Positions 1-9,475 are shown, counted from the first letter of the stretch. The stretch: 64,000 nucleotides of DNA from Chitinophagaceae bacterium (GCA_947447825.1 CANFLL010000008.1:1-64000); one strand, 5' to 3'. Notes: generated by a model from the letters alone, not told the origin. Numbers and translations are program-made.

Positions 1-2
1 AA

Positions 3-107
3 CGATGGACTAAGAAAGGTGCTTGCAACATGCTTTGTATTAGAACAATCAAAATGAATGGACAGTGGGATAAAGTAGTCGACAGAATAAAGGCTAATGC
101 TGCTTAA
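3..107 (+). CDS. C-terminal fragment of a probable transposase (partial at window edge)
   Basis: The frame starting at base 3 is open from the window edge to a TAA at 105-107 and encodes 34 residues. The spacing W-T-K-K-G-A...ML.IRT...NG.W recalls the C-terminal tail of ISKra4-like transposases (W..GA..LL.LR...NG.W); this is pattern memory, not a search. Only the tail is visible, so catalytic residues cannot be checked. It ends a few bases before the point where the neighbouring secreted-protein gene loses similarity to its own internal repeat, as expected if an insertion sequence landed in that gene. It could instead be the end of an unrelated gene. Confidence 0.4.
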   Translation, partial: RWTKKGACNMLCIRTIKMNGQWDKVVDRIKANAA

Positions 108-114
108 AAAAATG

Positions 115-915
115 TTATACACCCATTTTACAAGATTGATATAAATTAGAATTAGTAGTATCAGCTGTAATTACCATTTGTGCGCTATTTATGGGACATG
201 TATTTTCAATTGGCAGCGTATAACAAATTTCAAGACGTATGTTTTTGTTTGTGTCAGTTGCTTGTCCAGCTTCAAATATCATACTGTTGTATGGGTTGTT
301 TTCAGTTTGCATTCTAAGCATTACCCCAAAGTTGCTATCTGGTTTAGCTACCCAACTTTGTATAAAGTAGGTCATGTCAACAATATAATCTTGAGCAGTA
401 TTGGTACTTTGAGCTAATACTATTTTAGAGACCGTATCTACTTTAGGGAGGTTTGTTAAAGAAACATTAGGAAAGACCCAGTTAGAAACAATTTTCTGTA
501 TTAGAACAGTATTATTTGTACCATACGTTGGTTGACCAGCCACCCCATTGAGTGCGCCAGTAGTTTTGGCATGTAAGTATAATTTTGCACTATTAATTTT
601 TGCATTTGATGGCAATTTGGAAAGGTTATATTTTATAAAAGACCTTCCATTATACAAGGGGACATTGATACTATTAGCCGTCCATGCAAACATTGCCAAT
701 TCGTTTTTACTAGAATCAGGATAAGAATTTGGTTTATTATCAATTTTACAAGATTGATATAAATTAGAATTAGCAGTAATAGTTATTTGTAGGCTATTTA
801 TACCGCAAGAGGTAGTTTGGCATTTTACTTTATTAAAAAAAAAGAAAGAAGAAATAAAGCAAAAAAGAAGTTTAGTTGAGCTTAAACGTAAATTTTTAAA
901 AATTTGTTTCTTCAT
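115..915 (-). CDS. Secreted DNRLRE-type repeat protein, C-terminally truncated
   Basis: The 266-residue product begins with a lysine-rich start and a hydrophobic stretch (about residues 12-30), a plausible signal peptide. Residues about 38-232 form one beta-rich module resembling DNRLRE domains of cell-surface proteins: it opens with a SLQITITANSNLYQSCK segment and contains FIKYNLSKLP, KLYLHA and a distal SWVAKPDSNFGVML stretch. After the linker LPIENTCPIN a second copy begins (AQMVITADTTNSNLYQSCK) but stops after three more residues (MGV). The gene therefore looks cut off just inside its second domain, where the transposase-like fragment begins. No T9SS sorting domain remains, so export to the surface may be lost. 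Function is unknown beyond likely extracellular structure or binding. Confidence 0.6.
   Translation of the reverse strand: MKKQIFKNLRLSSTKLLFCFISSFFFFNKVKCQTTSCGINSLQITITANSNLYQSCKIDNKPNSYPDSSKNELAMFAWTANSINVPLYNGRSFIKYNLSKLPSNAKINSAKLYLHAKTTGALNGVAGQPTYGTNNTVLIQKIVSNWVFPNVSLTNLPKVDTVSKIVLAQSTNTAQDYIVDMTYFIQSWVAKPDSNFGVMLRMQTENNPYNSMIFEAGQATDTNKNIRLEICYTLPIENTCPINSAQMVITADTTNSNLYQSCKMGV
126..155. repeat. 30-bp direct repeat, copy 1 (internal domain repeat)
   Basis: A 30-bp stretch here is identical to 744-773. Both encode the SNLYQSCK segment at the start of successive domains of the secreted protein at 115-915. Identity stops abruptly on the side facing the transposase-like fragment, which marks the truncation point near base 125. 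Confidence 0.85.
744..773. repeat. 30-bp direct repeat, copy 2 (internal domain repeat)
   Basis: Identical to 126-155; this copy lies in the complete first domain of the secreted protein, where the reading continues normally after the Cys-Lys codons. Confidence 0.85.
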
Positions 916-1046
916 ATTTATTTTTATACAAAATAAAGTGAAAAACTGACATAAAGTATTGTGCTATAAATATCTTTTTATCAAAAAAAAGGCTTTTGCA
1001 AAACAATGATCATTTAAGTTTTACTGCCGTTTAGTTAAGAAAAAAG

Positions 1047-1211
1047 TAACTCTTCAGGGGTTATTTACCACGAAGTACACAAGGAAAAAACTAAGTACAC
1101 TAAGGTTTAGAGTCCTCTAAAGGTAGTTCTGATGAAATAATACAACACAATCCTTGTGTTCTTTGTGGAAGCCTTAGTGAACATTGTGGTTAAATATCCC
1201 CTGAATAGTTA
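1047..1211. repeat. Inverted-repeat intergenic element of the CACAAAG/CACTAAG family
   Basis: The element reads TTCAGGGGTTATTTACCACG near its left end and GTGGTTAAATATCCCCTGAA near its right end, so the outer arms are imperfect reverse complements. The inner arms carry CACAAGG and CACTAAGG on one side and CCTTGTG and TTCTTTGTGG on the other. Related sequences occur at 27571-27622 and 41053-41163. No reading frame is conserved, so this is an interspersed non-coding repeat able to fold into a long hairpin. The rest of the 916-1627 spacer holds low-complexity repeats, the hairpin at 1563-1599, and no gene I can support. Confidence 0.6.
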
Positions 1212-1469
1212 CAGAAAAAAAATAACTGCAAAAGTCCCAGAGTTATTAACACAGAGAACCGCAGAGCAAGTTCATGAATAGCTTATGTAATGTTTGAGTT
1301 TAAGAACGCGAGGTGGAGAATATTATGAAATCAAGCTAAAATTAACAGCATTGATTAGTTGTAAGCAGTTAGTGATTAGTTGTTAGTGTAATGGGTGAGT
1401 TGTGTGTGCAGAACATAGTTTGAATGGTGATTAGTAGCATTTGGAATTCCTTTCTGAAATGAAGTTAAA

Positions 1470-1545
1470 GAGGATAAGAGGGGAGGAGGATAAGAGGATA
1501 AGAGGATAAGAGGGGAGGAGGATAAGTGGATAAGAGGAAAAAAAG
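1470..1545. repeat. Short tandem repeat of GAGGATAAGA-like units
   Basis: Purine-rich units of the form GAGGATAAGAGG and GGGGAGGAGGATAAG are repeated about six times. This is simple-sequence DNA and a likely site of slippage. Confidence 0.8.
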
Positions 1546-1562
1546 AGAATTGCTTAATTATT

Positions 1563-1599
1563 TGTGGTGAAGGCTTCTTTTTGCGAAGCTTTCACCACA
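1563..1599 (-). terminator. Hairpin downstream of hscA
   Basis: The arms TGTGGTGAAGGCTTC and GCGAAGCTTTCACCACA pair around a T5 loop with few mismatches, about 30 bp after the hscA stop codon. No strong T tract follows on the minus strand, so it may stabilise the 3' end rather than act as a classical terminator. Confidence 0.5.
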
Positions 1600-1627
1600 T
1601 AAATTATATTGGTTGAGATTTAAGATT

Positions 1628-3541
1628 TTAGTTCCCTAAAATGTTTTGCCCTTTCATGGCCGTATTGATGGCAGCATCCATTGCACGTTCAGCAAAAGGT
1701 CTAGTTACTTCATTAAGTTCCTCTGTTTTAGCTTGAATCAAATTTTTGTCTTCCATGGTTAAAGCTAATTGTAAGGCTTGCATGGCTTGTGCAGTAACAA
1801 TCATTTCTTCTTGGGTAATTAATCCTGCATTCTTGGTTAAAAACTTTTCCGTTACGCCCAATAGTTGTTCTCCTTCTGTACGAGCTTCTACCAATGCACG
1901 AGTCTGAATGTCATCTTTTGCATGGGTGATACTGTCCATCAACATTTTTTCTACCTGATCGTCGGATAAGCCATATTGAGGTTTCACTTCAATGCTTTGT
2001 TGAACACCGCTGCGCAACTCCTTGGCCGTAACAACCAATATTCCATCAGCATTGATCAAAAAGTTTACTTCTACTTTTGGTAATCCTGCTGGCATTCCGG
2101 GGATACCTGTCAGGTTAAATTCCGCCAACTTCCGGTTATCTTTCACCATATCACGCTCTCCCTGAAACACGGAAATACGCATACTTCCTTGCCCGTCCAC
2201 ATAAGTGGTATATTGTCTGCCCACCTTGGTAGGAATCTTCGAATTGCGAGGGATGAGTACGTCCATCAGTCCGCCCATAGTTTCCAAACCAAGGCTAAGT
2301 GGCGTTATATCTAATAAAAGAAAATCTTTGTTATTGCCAGCCAATATATCAGCCTGAACCGCCGCACCTAGCGCAACCACTTCATCAGGATTAACCGTAT
2401 CGTTTACTGGTTTGCCAAAAAAATTGCTTACTGCATTTTTAACCGCAGGAACCCTTGTGCTACCACCCACCATTACAATGGTGTCTACATCGGCAGTGGT
2501 GAGTCCAGCATCTTTAAGCGCATCACTGCAACTGGTAATAGTTCTATCAATTAATGGTTGAATAAGTTTATTGAAATCGGCTGTTGAAAGTTGAAAGTTG
2601 AATTTAGCCAATAAGGAATCATGCAATGAGAAGCGTACATCATCATTGGTAATTGGTAATTCATAATTCGTAATTGACAAATTGCTCAATTGCTTTTTAG
2701 CATCCTCCGCAATTAAACGAATTGTTTGAGAAAGCTGTTTATTGTTGTGCAAGACTTCTTCGGATAAACCATTTTGTTGTAGCCAATATTGAATAATTAA
2801 TCTATCAAAATCATCACCCCCTAAATAAGTATCACCGTTAGTACTCAATACTTCAAAAATGCCATTGGTGATGCGCAAAATAGATACATCGAAAGTGCCA
2901 CCACCCAAATCATATACAGCAATCGTTTTTTCTTCATCGGCTCTAAGTCCTAAGCCGTAAGCCAAACTAGCGGCTGTAGGTTCATTAACAATGCGCAAAA
3001 CATCCAGTCCTGCTAATTTACCTGCATCTCTTGTTGCTTGTCTTTGTGCATCGTTAAAATAAGCAGGCACAGTAATTACCGCTTTGGTAACAGGGGTTTT
3101 CATTATGTGTTCTGCACGTTGCTTTAGCTCCTTCAAAATAAAAGATGAAAGCTCAATAGGCGAAAAGAACTGGTTGCCCACCTGCACTTTCACCAAGCTT
3201 TCTGTGTTGTCATCAATTACTTTATAGGTAAAGAAGTTTGCATTCTTTTTGACGTCGTTATAGCTTTTACCCATCAAACGTTTAGCACTAAAGATGGTGT
3301 TTTGTGGTTCAGTTTCCAAGTACTGTTTAGCCACTTCTCCTACAGAAGCATTACCATAACTATCGAAGTGAACAATGCTTGGTACCAAACTACTAGAGTC
3401 ATGTTCTTTTAAAGCGATAGGTTTTTTTGTGTCAGGATGAATGATGGCCACCAAACTATTGGTCGTTCCCAAATCGATGCCCACTATTAGTTCTGCTTGT
3501 TGCAAACTACCTGTTACTATATTAATTCCAATCTTTGCCAT
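1628..3541 (-). CDS. hscA: HscA-type Hsp70 chaperone for Fe-S cluster assembly
   Basis: An Hsp70 ATPase that, in the HscA family, drives transfer of Fe-S clusters from the scaffold IscU with the co-chaperone HscB; neither partner is in the window. The 637-residue product has the phosphate-1 motif GIDLGTTNSLVA, AVITVPAYFNDAQRQATRDA, the adenosine region VYDLGGGTFDVSIL and MVGGSTRVP. The substrate domain LLLDITPLSLGLETMGGL and the segment GLSDDQVEKMLMDS are closer to HscA than to DnaK, and the short C-terminus fits HscA. I start at the ATG at 3541; an ATG 45 bp upstream would only add residues encoded by an intergenic repeat. Residues about 284-314 contain a foreign-looking ITNYELPITN segment made by an interspersed repeat. 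A generic DnaK paralogue is the alternative. Confidence 0.85.
   Translation of the reverse strand: MAKIGINIVTGSLQQAELIVGIDLGTTNSLVAIIHPDTKKPIALKEHDSSSLVPSIVHFDSYGNASVGEVAKQYLETEPQNTIFSAKRLMGKSYNDVKKNANFFTYKVIDDNTESLVKVQVGNQFFSPIELSSFILKELKQRAEHIMKTPVTKAVITVPAYFNDAQRQATRDAGKLAGLDVLRIVNEPTAASLAYGLGLRADEEKTIAVYDLGGGTFDVSILRITNGIFEVLSTNGDTYLGGDDFDRLIIQYWLQQNGLSEEVLHNNKQLSQTIRLIAEDAKKQLSNLSITNYELPITNDDVRFSLHDSLLAKFNFQLSTADFNKLIQPLIDRTITSCSDALKDAGLTTADVDTIVMVGGSTRVPAVKNAVSNFFGKPVNDTVNPDEVVALGAAVQADILAGNNKDFLLLDITPLSLGLETMGGLMDVLIPRNSKIPTKVGRQYTTYVDGQGSMRISVFQGERDMVKDNRKLAEFNLTGIPGMPAGLPKVEVNFLINADGILVVTAKELRSGVQQSIEVKPQYGLSDDQVEKMLMDSITHAKDDIQTRALVEARTEGEQLLGVTEKFLTKNAGLITQEEMIVTAQAMQALQLALTMEDKNLIQAKTEELNEVTRPFAERAMDAAINTAMKGQNILGN
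2648..2690. repeat. Interspersed TAATTGGTAATTC-type repeat inside hscA
   Basis: An AT-rich low-complexity block of GGTAATTGGTAATTCATAA type lies inside the hscA reading frame. It matches in style the intergenic AATTGATAATTG repeats at 3542-3604 and 30915-30950. It is in frame and encodes the ITNYELPITN peptide. Confidence 0.65.
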
Positions 3542-3604
3542 AATTATATAATTGATAATTGATAATTGACAATTGAAAATTATCAACTGTCAATTGTCAA
3601 TTAT
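3542..3604. repeat. AATTGATAATTG repeat with perfect 15-bp inverted arms
   Basis: Three ATAATTG units are followed by a perfect inverted repeat (3562-3576 pairing with 3590-3604). It lies between the hscA start and the RDD gene stop and overlaps that stop codon. It may act as a hairpin terminator for the RDD transcript while also forming the hscA leader. Confidence 0.7.
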
Positions 3605-3978
3605 ATTTCTACTACTTCTGTTTTGCTAAAAAAGTCGTGAAGGGTTTTGTCGATAAAAGGGATGAAAAACATGTCTATCAAAATAATCCTAGTGGCACTG
3701 CGAAGAAGTATTTGAGAAAAAGAAGGTCTAAGTCCTTGTTTATTTACCACTTTACTGTAGGTGAGCCATTTGCCAGGTGTACGGTTGAAGATGAATTCGA
3801 AGATGGTATAGTAGATAAAAAGTGTACCAAAAAAGAACCAACCAAAGTTGAAAAATGGATAACCATAGAACTGCACATACAAGTTCCAGCCGTGATAACA
3901 AAAGATACTAATGATGGCAATTAAAATGGTATCTACTATAAAATCAAACACCCTTGTTCCTATTCCTACTATATTCAT
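3601..3978 (-). CDS. RDD family membrane protein
   Basis: This 125-residue protein has the RDD signature near the N-terminus (R9, D12, D16 in GTRVFDFIVDTI) and three hydrophobic stretches (about 12-28, 45-65 and 95-110), with TPGKWLTYSKVV in the middle loop as is typical of the family. RDD proteins are inner-membrane proteins; some have been proposed to transport ions, but the function here is unknown. Its start codon lies 13 nt after a TAACTTCG -7 box whose first three bases are the stop codon of the C25 peptidase gene, so it may have its own leaderless transcript. Confidence 0.8.
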   Translation of the reverse strand: MNIVGIGTRVFDFIVDTILIAIISIFCYHGWNLYVQFYGYPFFNFGWFFFGTLFIYYTIFEFIFNRTPGKWLTYSKVVNKQGLRPSFSQILLRSATRIILIDMFFIPFIDKTLHDFFSKTEVVEI

Positions 3979-3983
3979 GGCGG

Positions 3984-3991
3984 CGAAGTTA
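3984..3991 (-). promoter_or_regulatory. -7 box TAACTTCG for the RDD gene (leaderless)
   Basis: On the minus strand TAACTTCG fits the Bacteroidota -7 consensus TAnnTTTG with one mismatch. It starts 13 nt before the RDD ATG, placing the predicted transcription start at or next to the start codon. The TAA is also the stop codon of the upstream gene. Confidence 0.45.
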
Positions 3992-6900
3992 TCTTAACAA
4001 GTACATCTTTCCATACCCTCCTTTAAAATATTGGTCAGTATTGGTGCCTCCACTATTACTGGAGTATTTCTCAAGTGTACTTCCATTCAATTTTGTAACG
4101 ACTCTATACAAATAAACGCCATTGCCCAATTTAGCTCCAAACATATCTGTTCCATCCCATTTATAGGTAGTTATATTATTTCCTATATGTATTGCGCCTA
4201 GTTGTTCTTTTGTAATTTCTTTAACAATCTTGCCTGTAATCGTCATAATCTCAATTTTCATATTCTGCGGCACTTCGCTTCCTGTTAGGGTAAAAACAAA
4301 AGCTGTAGAAGTAGTGAAAGGATTGGGATAGTTGAAGACATTACTAATCATTGCTGCATTTTTTACCATAAACTCAACTTTGTATTGACTCGTTTTATTT
4401 CCAGTTCTATTCTTTCCAGTCACCAATAATTGATATGTGCCATCTGTGGGAAGATAAGGGGCATAGTCAACTAATGCAGCATTTTCAGTACCAGAATAGG
4501 TGGCAGGTGTAAACCGTAAAGTATCCGAATCGAAGCTGATAGCACGTGATGTGCCATCAGGATAGCCTAATTTAACAGAAACCAATGAGGTGTCATTTAG
4601 TAAATAATAGCGTGAGTTTTCTACCAACTTAATCTTAATCTTTGGTTTACTAGAAACGATGTCATTATTCATAATGTGAACACCATCAAACGTAACATCC
4701 AACACAGGATTGGTATTATCGGGTGTAACATAAAAACTTTTATAAAGGAAGTTGTTGAAATGAAATTGTTCAGGCTGGCTATTGTTTGGATTTACATTCA
4801 CATATAAAGTATTATTTCCAGCATAGTTAGACGCATCAATAGTGAAATATATGATGGCGGTATCACCTGCAACCAATTTCTTCAATTTTGGAACAGTAAT
4901 CGTTGTCACATTATTACTATTGTCAGTAATCTGTACATTGACTTTTATGCTATCCGCAAAAGACACATCACTAATATTTTTGAAGGCAACTGCTACATTA
5001 ATTGGTTCGCCCACCTGAAAAGTATCTACTGATTTATTCGTTGCTTTATTGATAGTGTCTGCAAACAATAATTTAATGTTGGGCGCAAGTGCACCTTCTG
5101 GTACTAAGTCGCCAATTAAACGCCAATACCTAAGTTGATATGCAGTCATGTTTATGCTGTCTGCATTGCGCATAATTAGTTTTAGGTAAGGATATTTAGA
5201 AGCATCAATAGAAGAAATATCAATGTCTTGTTTACTATTATCTAAAGACATTAATTGCGTTTGATTACCAGCATCATCCACGCCTACTACATTAACATTT
5301 ACTACATCTCCTGCTATAGTTTCTAGTGAGTTTCCTCTCCATTTTAACTGTTTCCAATTTGTAGAAGGGCCAAACAATGGGGACGTTACAAAACCAAGCG
5401 TATCAGTTGCAGCGATGTTTAGTATTAAAGAAATATTATCGCCAATACCTTCACTCATTTTCCATTGTGTTTTAAAATCGGTTGATTCTTTTTTATAAAC
5501 CAGCACAAAAGTTCTGGCCCTAGTAAAAGAGTCTACATCGGCAAAACCAATACTTTTCAACGCAGTATATAATGTGTTGGCAGCACCATCAGTTGCAGAA
5601 TCAGCTTTCCATACATCTACAAAGGGCGTAGGGTCATCGTAGTTTAAACGGGCTGTAACAACATATCCTTGTTTAACCCAGTTCATAAAGTCCTTTGCAG
5701 CACGCCTTCCTGAAATATCAAAAAGTTGGTATTCAAAGTTGAATTCTCTGCCAGTATTTCCACAAAAGGTAGCACTTTTCATAAATCCTCCTTCATGTCC
5801 GTTATCTGTTGTGGAGGGACTAGCCTGATTGTAAAGCGGCAATAGTGTTACAGGATCATAGACATTAAAGATTAATGAATGACCAACGCACGCGCTTTGA
5901 GGACCAATTTTTCCATTAATGACGGTTGCAAAGAAGTTGTCTTCATTGAATATTTGACTAAAAACAGCACTTCTAATTTCGAAGCTAACATTGCTTGGTA
6001 AAAACTTCCAAGTGCGGCTAGTGCTATCTAAATAAATTCTACTAAAAGTAGATTCATCATGCTGGTATAAATGCGATTGATTGAAACCGCTACTAGAACC
6101 ATTAAGGTAAACAAAACTACTTGTGGCATAAACGTAAGCACCACTTGTAGGCACTTGCGCCACACGCCAGTAATAGACGGTACTGTCTGTGAGGGTTATT
6201 CCTGGGTTGAACGTAATAAGCCCCCCAATTGAACTTACTGTTTTAGTGATTTTTAATGAAGAATTGAATAATGCAGTCGTGTCCATTTCCATCACATAAC
6301 TAGTCAATGCACTTATTGGGTTTGCGGTTGAAGCTACTAATTGAATATTGGGTTTAGTTACAATTGCATAATTGTAAGGATATACTGGCGTGAGACCGGT
6401 ATTGAAGATTTCAAAAGAGGCAGTAACTGTGTTGTTATTATAAGTTATTTCGTCGATAGTTTTATTTCCATTTATCGTTACCCTGATCTGATTAGTGCCT
6501 TTATCTCTAGAACCCACAATTGGCACAGTTAGAATTACAGAGTCTTTGTAGTAGAAGTTGGCAATATTTTTATTAAAAAGCGTATCCAATTTACCATTAG
6601 GATACACACGCACAATCTGAACAGAAACTGCACTATCATTAGTAGCTCTGCCAATGTTGTATAAATAAGCCTTTACCTTAAATTCTGTGTTTGCTACGGA
6701 AAGTATTGATGGACTAATAACCACATTCTTTTGTTCAACCACATAATCTGGTTTAGCAGAAGCATAAATCTTTATGGCAGGGTCACCAGCTAAAACTGTT
6801 TCTTCGGCATGTATCCTCGGTCCATAACTATTGAACCCCCCAACACTTTTTAATGCGGCAATACCTGCCAACATATTATTAGAAACTTCTGTGTTGTAAC

Positions 6901-9076
6901 CAGAAGAACTTAGTGAATTATAAAACCCAGTTGAATAATTATCTAAATAGTTTGTAAGTCCAAAGTGCGAGTTGCCAATTACACCGATAGCCCCAATATT
7001 AGGTGCAAACAAATATTTTTCAGAGAAGGTGCTGATGACACTCATGCGCATTGTATCAAAATCGAAAAAGTTACCTACGCTACAACCATTAGTAAGGAAC
7101 ATGGGATATTTCCCTTTATTGTTGAATGCATAAGGGTCATTTATGTTTGCGTAATCGAGCAAGATGTTAGACCCATGACCGAAATAGGTAAGTAAGCTTA
7201 CGCCATTATTCATTAAATCAATCAATTGCTGACTGGCAACTGCCGTTACTGCACCAGTAGTTGTTTTATCGAAGTTGTAAACCAGACCTCCAAAATAGGG
7301 TGCAGTAATTTTGTTTTGGTAGGCTGTTACATACGATTTCAATAACGGATAAAGATTCGCATCATCAGCTCCTGTGATGTGAATTACGTTTTTCATCCAG
7401 CTTCTTTCCGCAATTGTTTGACCCACATTTTGCTGTGCCTCATACTCTTTAACCTTGCTTAGGTATGTGTAAACTTCTGCTTGAGAAACGGCTGAGATTC
7501 TACCAAAACCTATTGTAGGTGTTGGGTCTATTGTGGTTGAAGCTAGCATGGCATCGGAGGCAGGATAGCCCCAAGTAGGAACAAGGTTTAGTTTATCTGC
7601 AAAAGATGAAGTTTGGTTTAGGCGATATTGATTGTACGAAACTCCCTTGCCAATAAGCAAGAGAAAAGCAGGTTTAGTTGAAAAGTTATTGGTAGCAAAG
7701 CGTATGAAATTTTTAATGCTCAATGGATGCTTTTTAATGCCAAAAGCAAACTGATCTTCCAGTTCATCAATGTCGTACACTCTTGGTTTGTAGTTAATAC
7801 TTCTGTAAGCTCTATAATCTTCAACTGCACCAGAGGTTAAGCCTAATAATTTATTAGAGATGATGAGGTAATTACCTTGATTAACAGGCAAACTATAATT
7901 GATGAAGTTGCGTTGTTGCAAACCTGCTATCAATTTAATATTGCCCAAAGAAACATCTTCACAAACCAGCACAAAATCTCTAGAAGTGGTACTAATTGCT
8001 AATTGAAACTGAAGGATGCCAGCAATAGAAAGGTCGGCAGTATATCGAACATTGTTTGTTAGATCATATAATACAGGAGCCACACTCCCTGCCGTAAAAT
8101 TGGTAATCTGAATATAGTTTCCAGCAGTGTCTGGAAGGGTAAAAGTGAAACTGGTTTGTCCACCAAAGTTGAAAGTGTGCGGATAAGTTAGTTGAATATA
8201 ATTGCACACAGCAGCATCATAACTGTCCGAGGATTTCAATTTAGCGGTTAAACTAGTAGGATTTCTAACTAGTGAACTAACAGGAAAAGTGGCAGAAGCT
8301 ACGCCTGGTGTGAGAGCCGAAAGAGAGTCGAATAATATGTTGTTATTATCTAAATAGACGTTTACACTCCTACTCCCATAAATTGTAGCAACAAAAGCAG
8401 CTTTAATGGTGGCATCGGGGCCGTTAGCCGAGGCATTAATATTGGATAAAGGAATGGTAAGCGGTGAGGAACTATTGATGGACGAAGAACTACAAAATTC
8501 ACCCATATCATAAGCAGATGAATAAACATATTCTCCAACAGCAATGGCATAACCAGGGTTAACGTTGTCTTTGAAGTCAAAGTTCTGTGTGTGAATAAAA
8601 TAGGGTACTGGCGTTGGTTGAGGGGAAGGAATTGTATTGGCAATGTTCGCAAATCGAAGGTTTGGATTGGAAGTGGTTGGATTGCTGTTTACCGTTAGAA
8701 AAAAAGCGGCCGTATCTGTTTCTAGGCTTACTCTATCATTCAGCTGATTGTTAGCATCACGATATAAGTCTTTATCGGGTTTGCCATCATTTTTAACACC
8801 CCAAAATTCCAGATAGTCACTACCGCCTAAAGTGCCAGTAGCTACAGAAGTAAATAAAGGAACTTGAACACCATTGCGCCATAGCTGAAACTGCTCGACA
8901 GGGGTGTTTTGCAAATTTATATTTCCCAAGGCAGTCTGACTAATTCGATATAAGCCTGTAGTGCCTATTTTGAATTTATAATATGTTTTGCTGTAGTCAA
9001 TCCAGCCATTGTTTAATGGTTGAGAGATAGCCTTAACAGAAAGGCAGATAAAAAGTATAAAAAGTAGTTTGCGCAT
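3989..9076 (-). CDS. Secreted C25 (gingipain-type) cysteine peptidase, PorU-like T9SS protein
   Basis: The 1695-residue product has a signal peptide (MRKLLFILFICLSVKAISQ) and a C25 peptidase domain at about residues 420-790. The catalytic pair is visible: His in LTYFGHGSN (about 633) and Cys in FLTNGCSVGNFF (about 664). Beta-sandwich and CARDB-like segments follow (about 800-1560), then a C-terminal sorting-like domain beginning YPNPFTTSTAFVF and ending YGKMYLLR. In this phylum such proteins include PorU, the surface sortase that removes T9SS sorting domains, and larger PorU2-like forms. The length is well above classical PorU (about 1100-1300), so PorU2-like sortase or a secreted peptidase are both possible. 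It supports active T9SS in this organism. Confidence 0.8.
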   Translation of the reverse strand: MRKLLFILFICLSVKAISQPLNNGWIDYSKTYYKFKIGTTGLYRISQTALGNINLQNTPVEQFQLWRNGVQVPLFTSVATGTLGGSDYLEFWGVKNDGKPDKDLYRDANNQLNDRVSLETDTAAFFLTVNSNPTTSNPNLRFANIANTIPSPQPTPVPYFIHTQNFDFKDNVNPGYAIAVGEYVYSSAYDMGEFCSSSSINSSSPLTIPLSNINASANGPDATIKAAFVATIYGSRSVNVYLDNNNILFDSLSALTPGVASATFPVSSLVRNPTSLTAKLKSSDSYDAAVCNYIQLTYPHTFNFGGQTSFTFTLPDTAGNYIQITNFTAGSVAPVLYDLTNNVRYTADLSIAGILQFQLAISTTSRDFVLVCEDVSLGNIKLIAGLQQRNFINYSLPVNQGNYLIISNKLLGLTSGAVEDYRAYRSINYKPRVYDIDELEDQFAFGIKKHPLSIKNFIRFATNNFSTKPAFLLLIGKGVSYNQYRLNQTSSFADKLNLVPTWGYPASDAMLASTTIDPTPTIGFGRISAVSQAEVYTYLSKVKEYEAQQNVGQTIAERSWMKNVIHITGADDANLYPLLKSYVTAYQNKITAPYFGGLVYNFDKTTTGAVTAVASQQLIDLMNNGVSLLTYFGHGSNILLDYANINDPYAFNNKGKYPMFLTNGCSVGNFFDFDTMRMSVISTFSEKYLFAPNIGAIGVIGNSHFGLTNYLDNYSTGFYNSLSSSGYNTEVSNNMLAGIAALKSVGGFNSYGPRIHAEETVLAGDPAIKIYASAKPDYVVEQKNVVISPSILSVANTEFKVKAYLYNIGRATNDSAVSVQIVRVYPNGKLDTLFNKNIANFYYKDSVILTVPIVGSRDKGTNQIRVTINGNKTIDEITYNNNTVTASFEIFNTGLTPVYPYNYAIVTKPNIQLVASTANPISALTSYVMEMDTTALFNSSLKITKTVSSIGGLITFNPGITLTDSTVYYWRVAQVPTSGAYVYATSSFVYLNGSSSGFNQSHLYQHDESTFSRIYLDSTSRTWKFLPSNVSFEIRSAVFSQIFNEDNFFATVINGKIGPQSACVGHSLIFNVYDPVTLLPLYNQASPSTTDNGHEGGFMKSATFCGNTGREFNFEYQLFDISGRRAAKDFMNWVKQGYVVTARLNYDDPTPFVDVWKADSATDGAANTLYTALKSIGFADVDSFTRARTFVLVYKKESTDFKTQWKMSEGIGDNISLILNIAATDTLGFVTSPLFGPSTNWKQLKWRGNSLETIAGDVVNVNVVGVDDAGNQTQLMSLDNSKQDIDISSIDASKYPYLKLIMRNADSINMTAYQLRYWRLIGDLVPEGALAPNIKLLFADTINKATNKSVDTFQVGEPINVAVAFKNISDVSFADSIKVNVQITDNSNNVTTITVPKLKKLVAGDTAIIYFTIDASNYAGNNTLYVNVNPNNSQPEQFHFNNFLYKSFYVTPDNTNPVLDVTFDGVHIMNNDIVSSKPKIKIKLVENSRYYLLNDTSLVSVKLGYPDGTSRAISFDSDTLRFTPATYSGTENAALVDYAPYLPTDGTYQLLVTGKNRTGNKTSQYKVEFMVKNAAMISNVFNYPNPFTTSTAFVFTLTGSEVPQNMKIEIMTITGKIVKEITKEQLGAIHIGNNITTYKWDGTDMFGAKLGNGVYLYRVVTKLNGSTLEKYSSNSGGTNTDQYFKGGYGKMYLLR

Positions 9077-9475
9077 TTTATGATGGTGAAAATTTGTATT
9101 AAATTAATTATGGCCAATTGGCGAAGGAAATAGAACTATTAATTTAAAATTATACGCATTCAGGAATGTATTTGTTAATCATGCAATTTTAGTAAGAATT
9201 ATTTTAAAAAGGTGAATTATTCTTTTGTGGGCAGGAATAAATATCTTTTAACGTAAGAGCAAGATAGCAGTAAATGTTATTTCGTTGCTTGAAGAGTTAT
9301 TTCGAAATTTATTTAGAACAATACCAAAAGTGCATTATTGTTTACTTGCTAATCTTTTTTTACTTCATATCTGTTTCCATGGAACTGTTTAGTAATATAA
9401 TTTCTTTGATACAAAATCAGATTTCTATGCCTTATAAATTACAATGTAATATCATTGCATTTATTAAGGTAACTT
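9077..9475. other. Intergenic spacer without recognisable genes
   Basis: AT-rich spacer between the divergently transcribed C25 peptidase and MFS genes; it must hold both promoters. Short open frames here show no protein-like composition. I see no hairpin or repeat of note. Confidence 0.5.

Noticed and set aside
3542-3586. N-terminal extension of HscA
   Set aside because: The extra residues are encoded by the AATTGATAATTG repeat and have no counterpart in HscA proteins.
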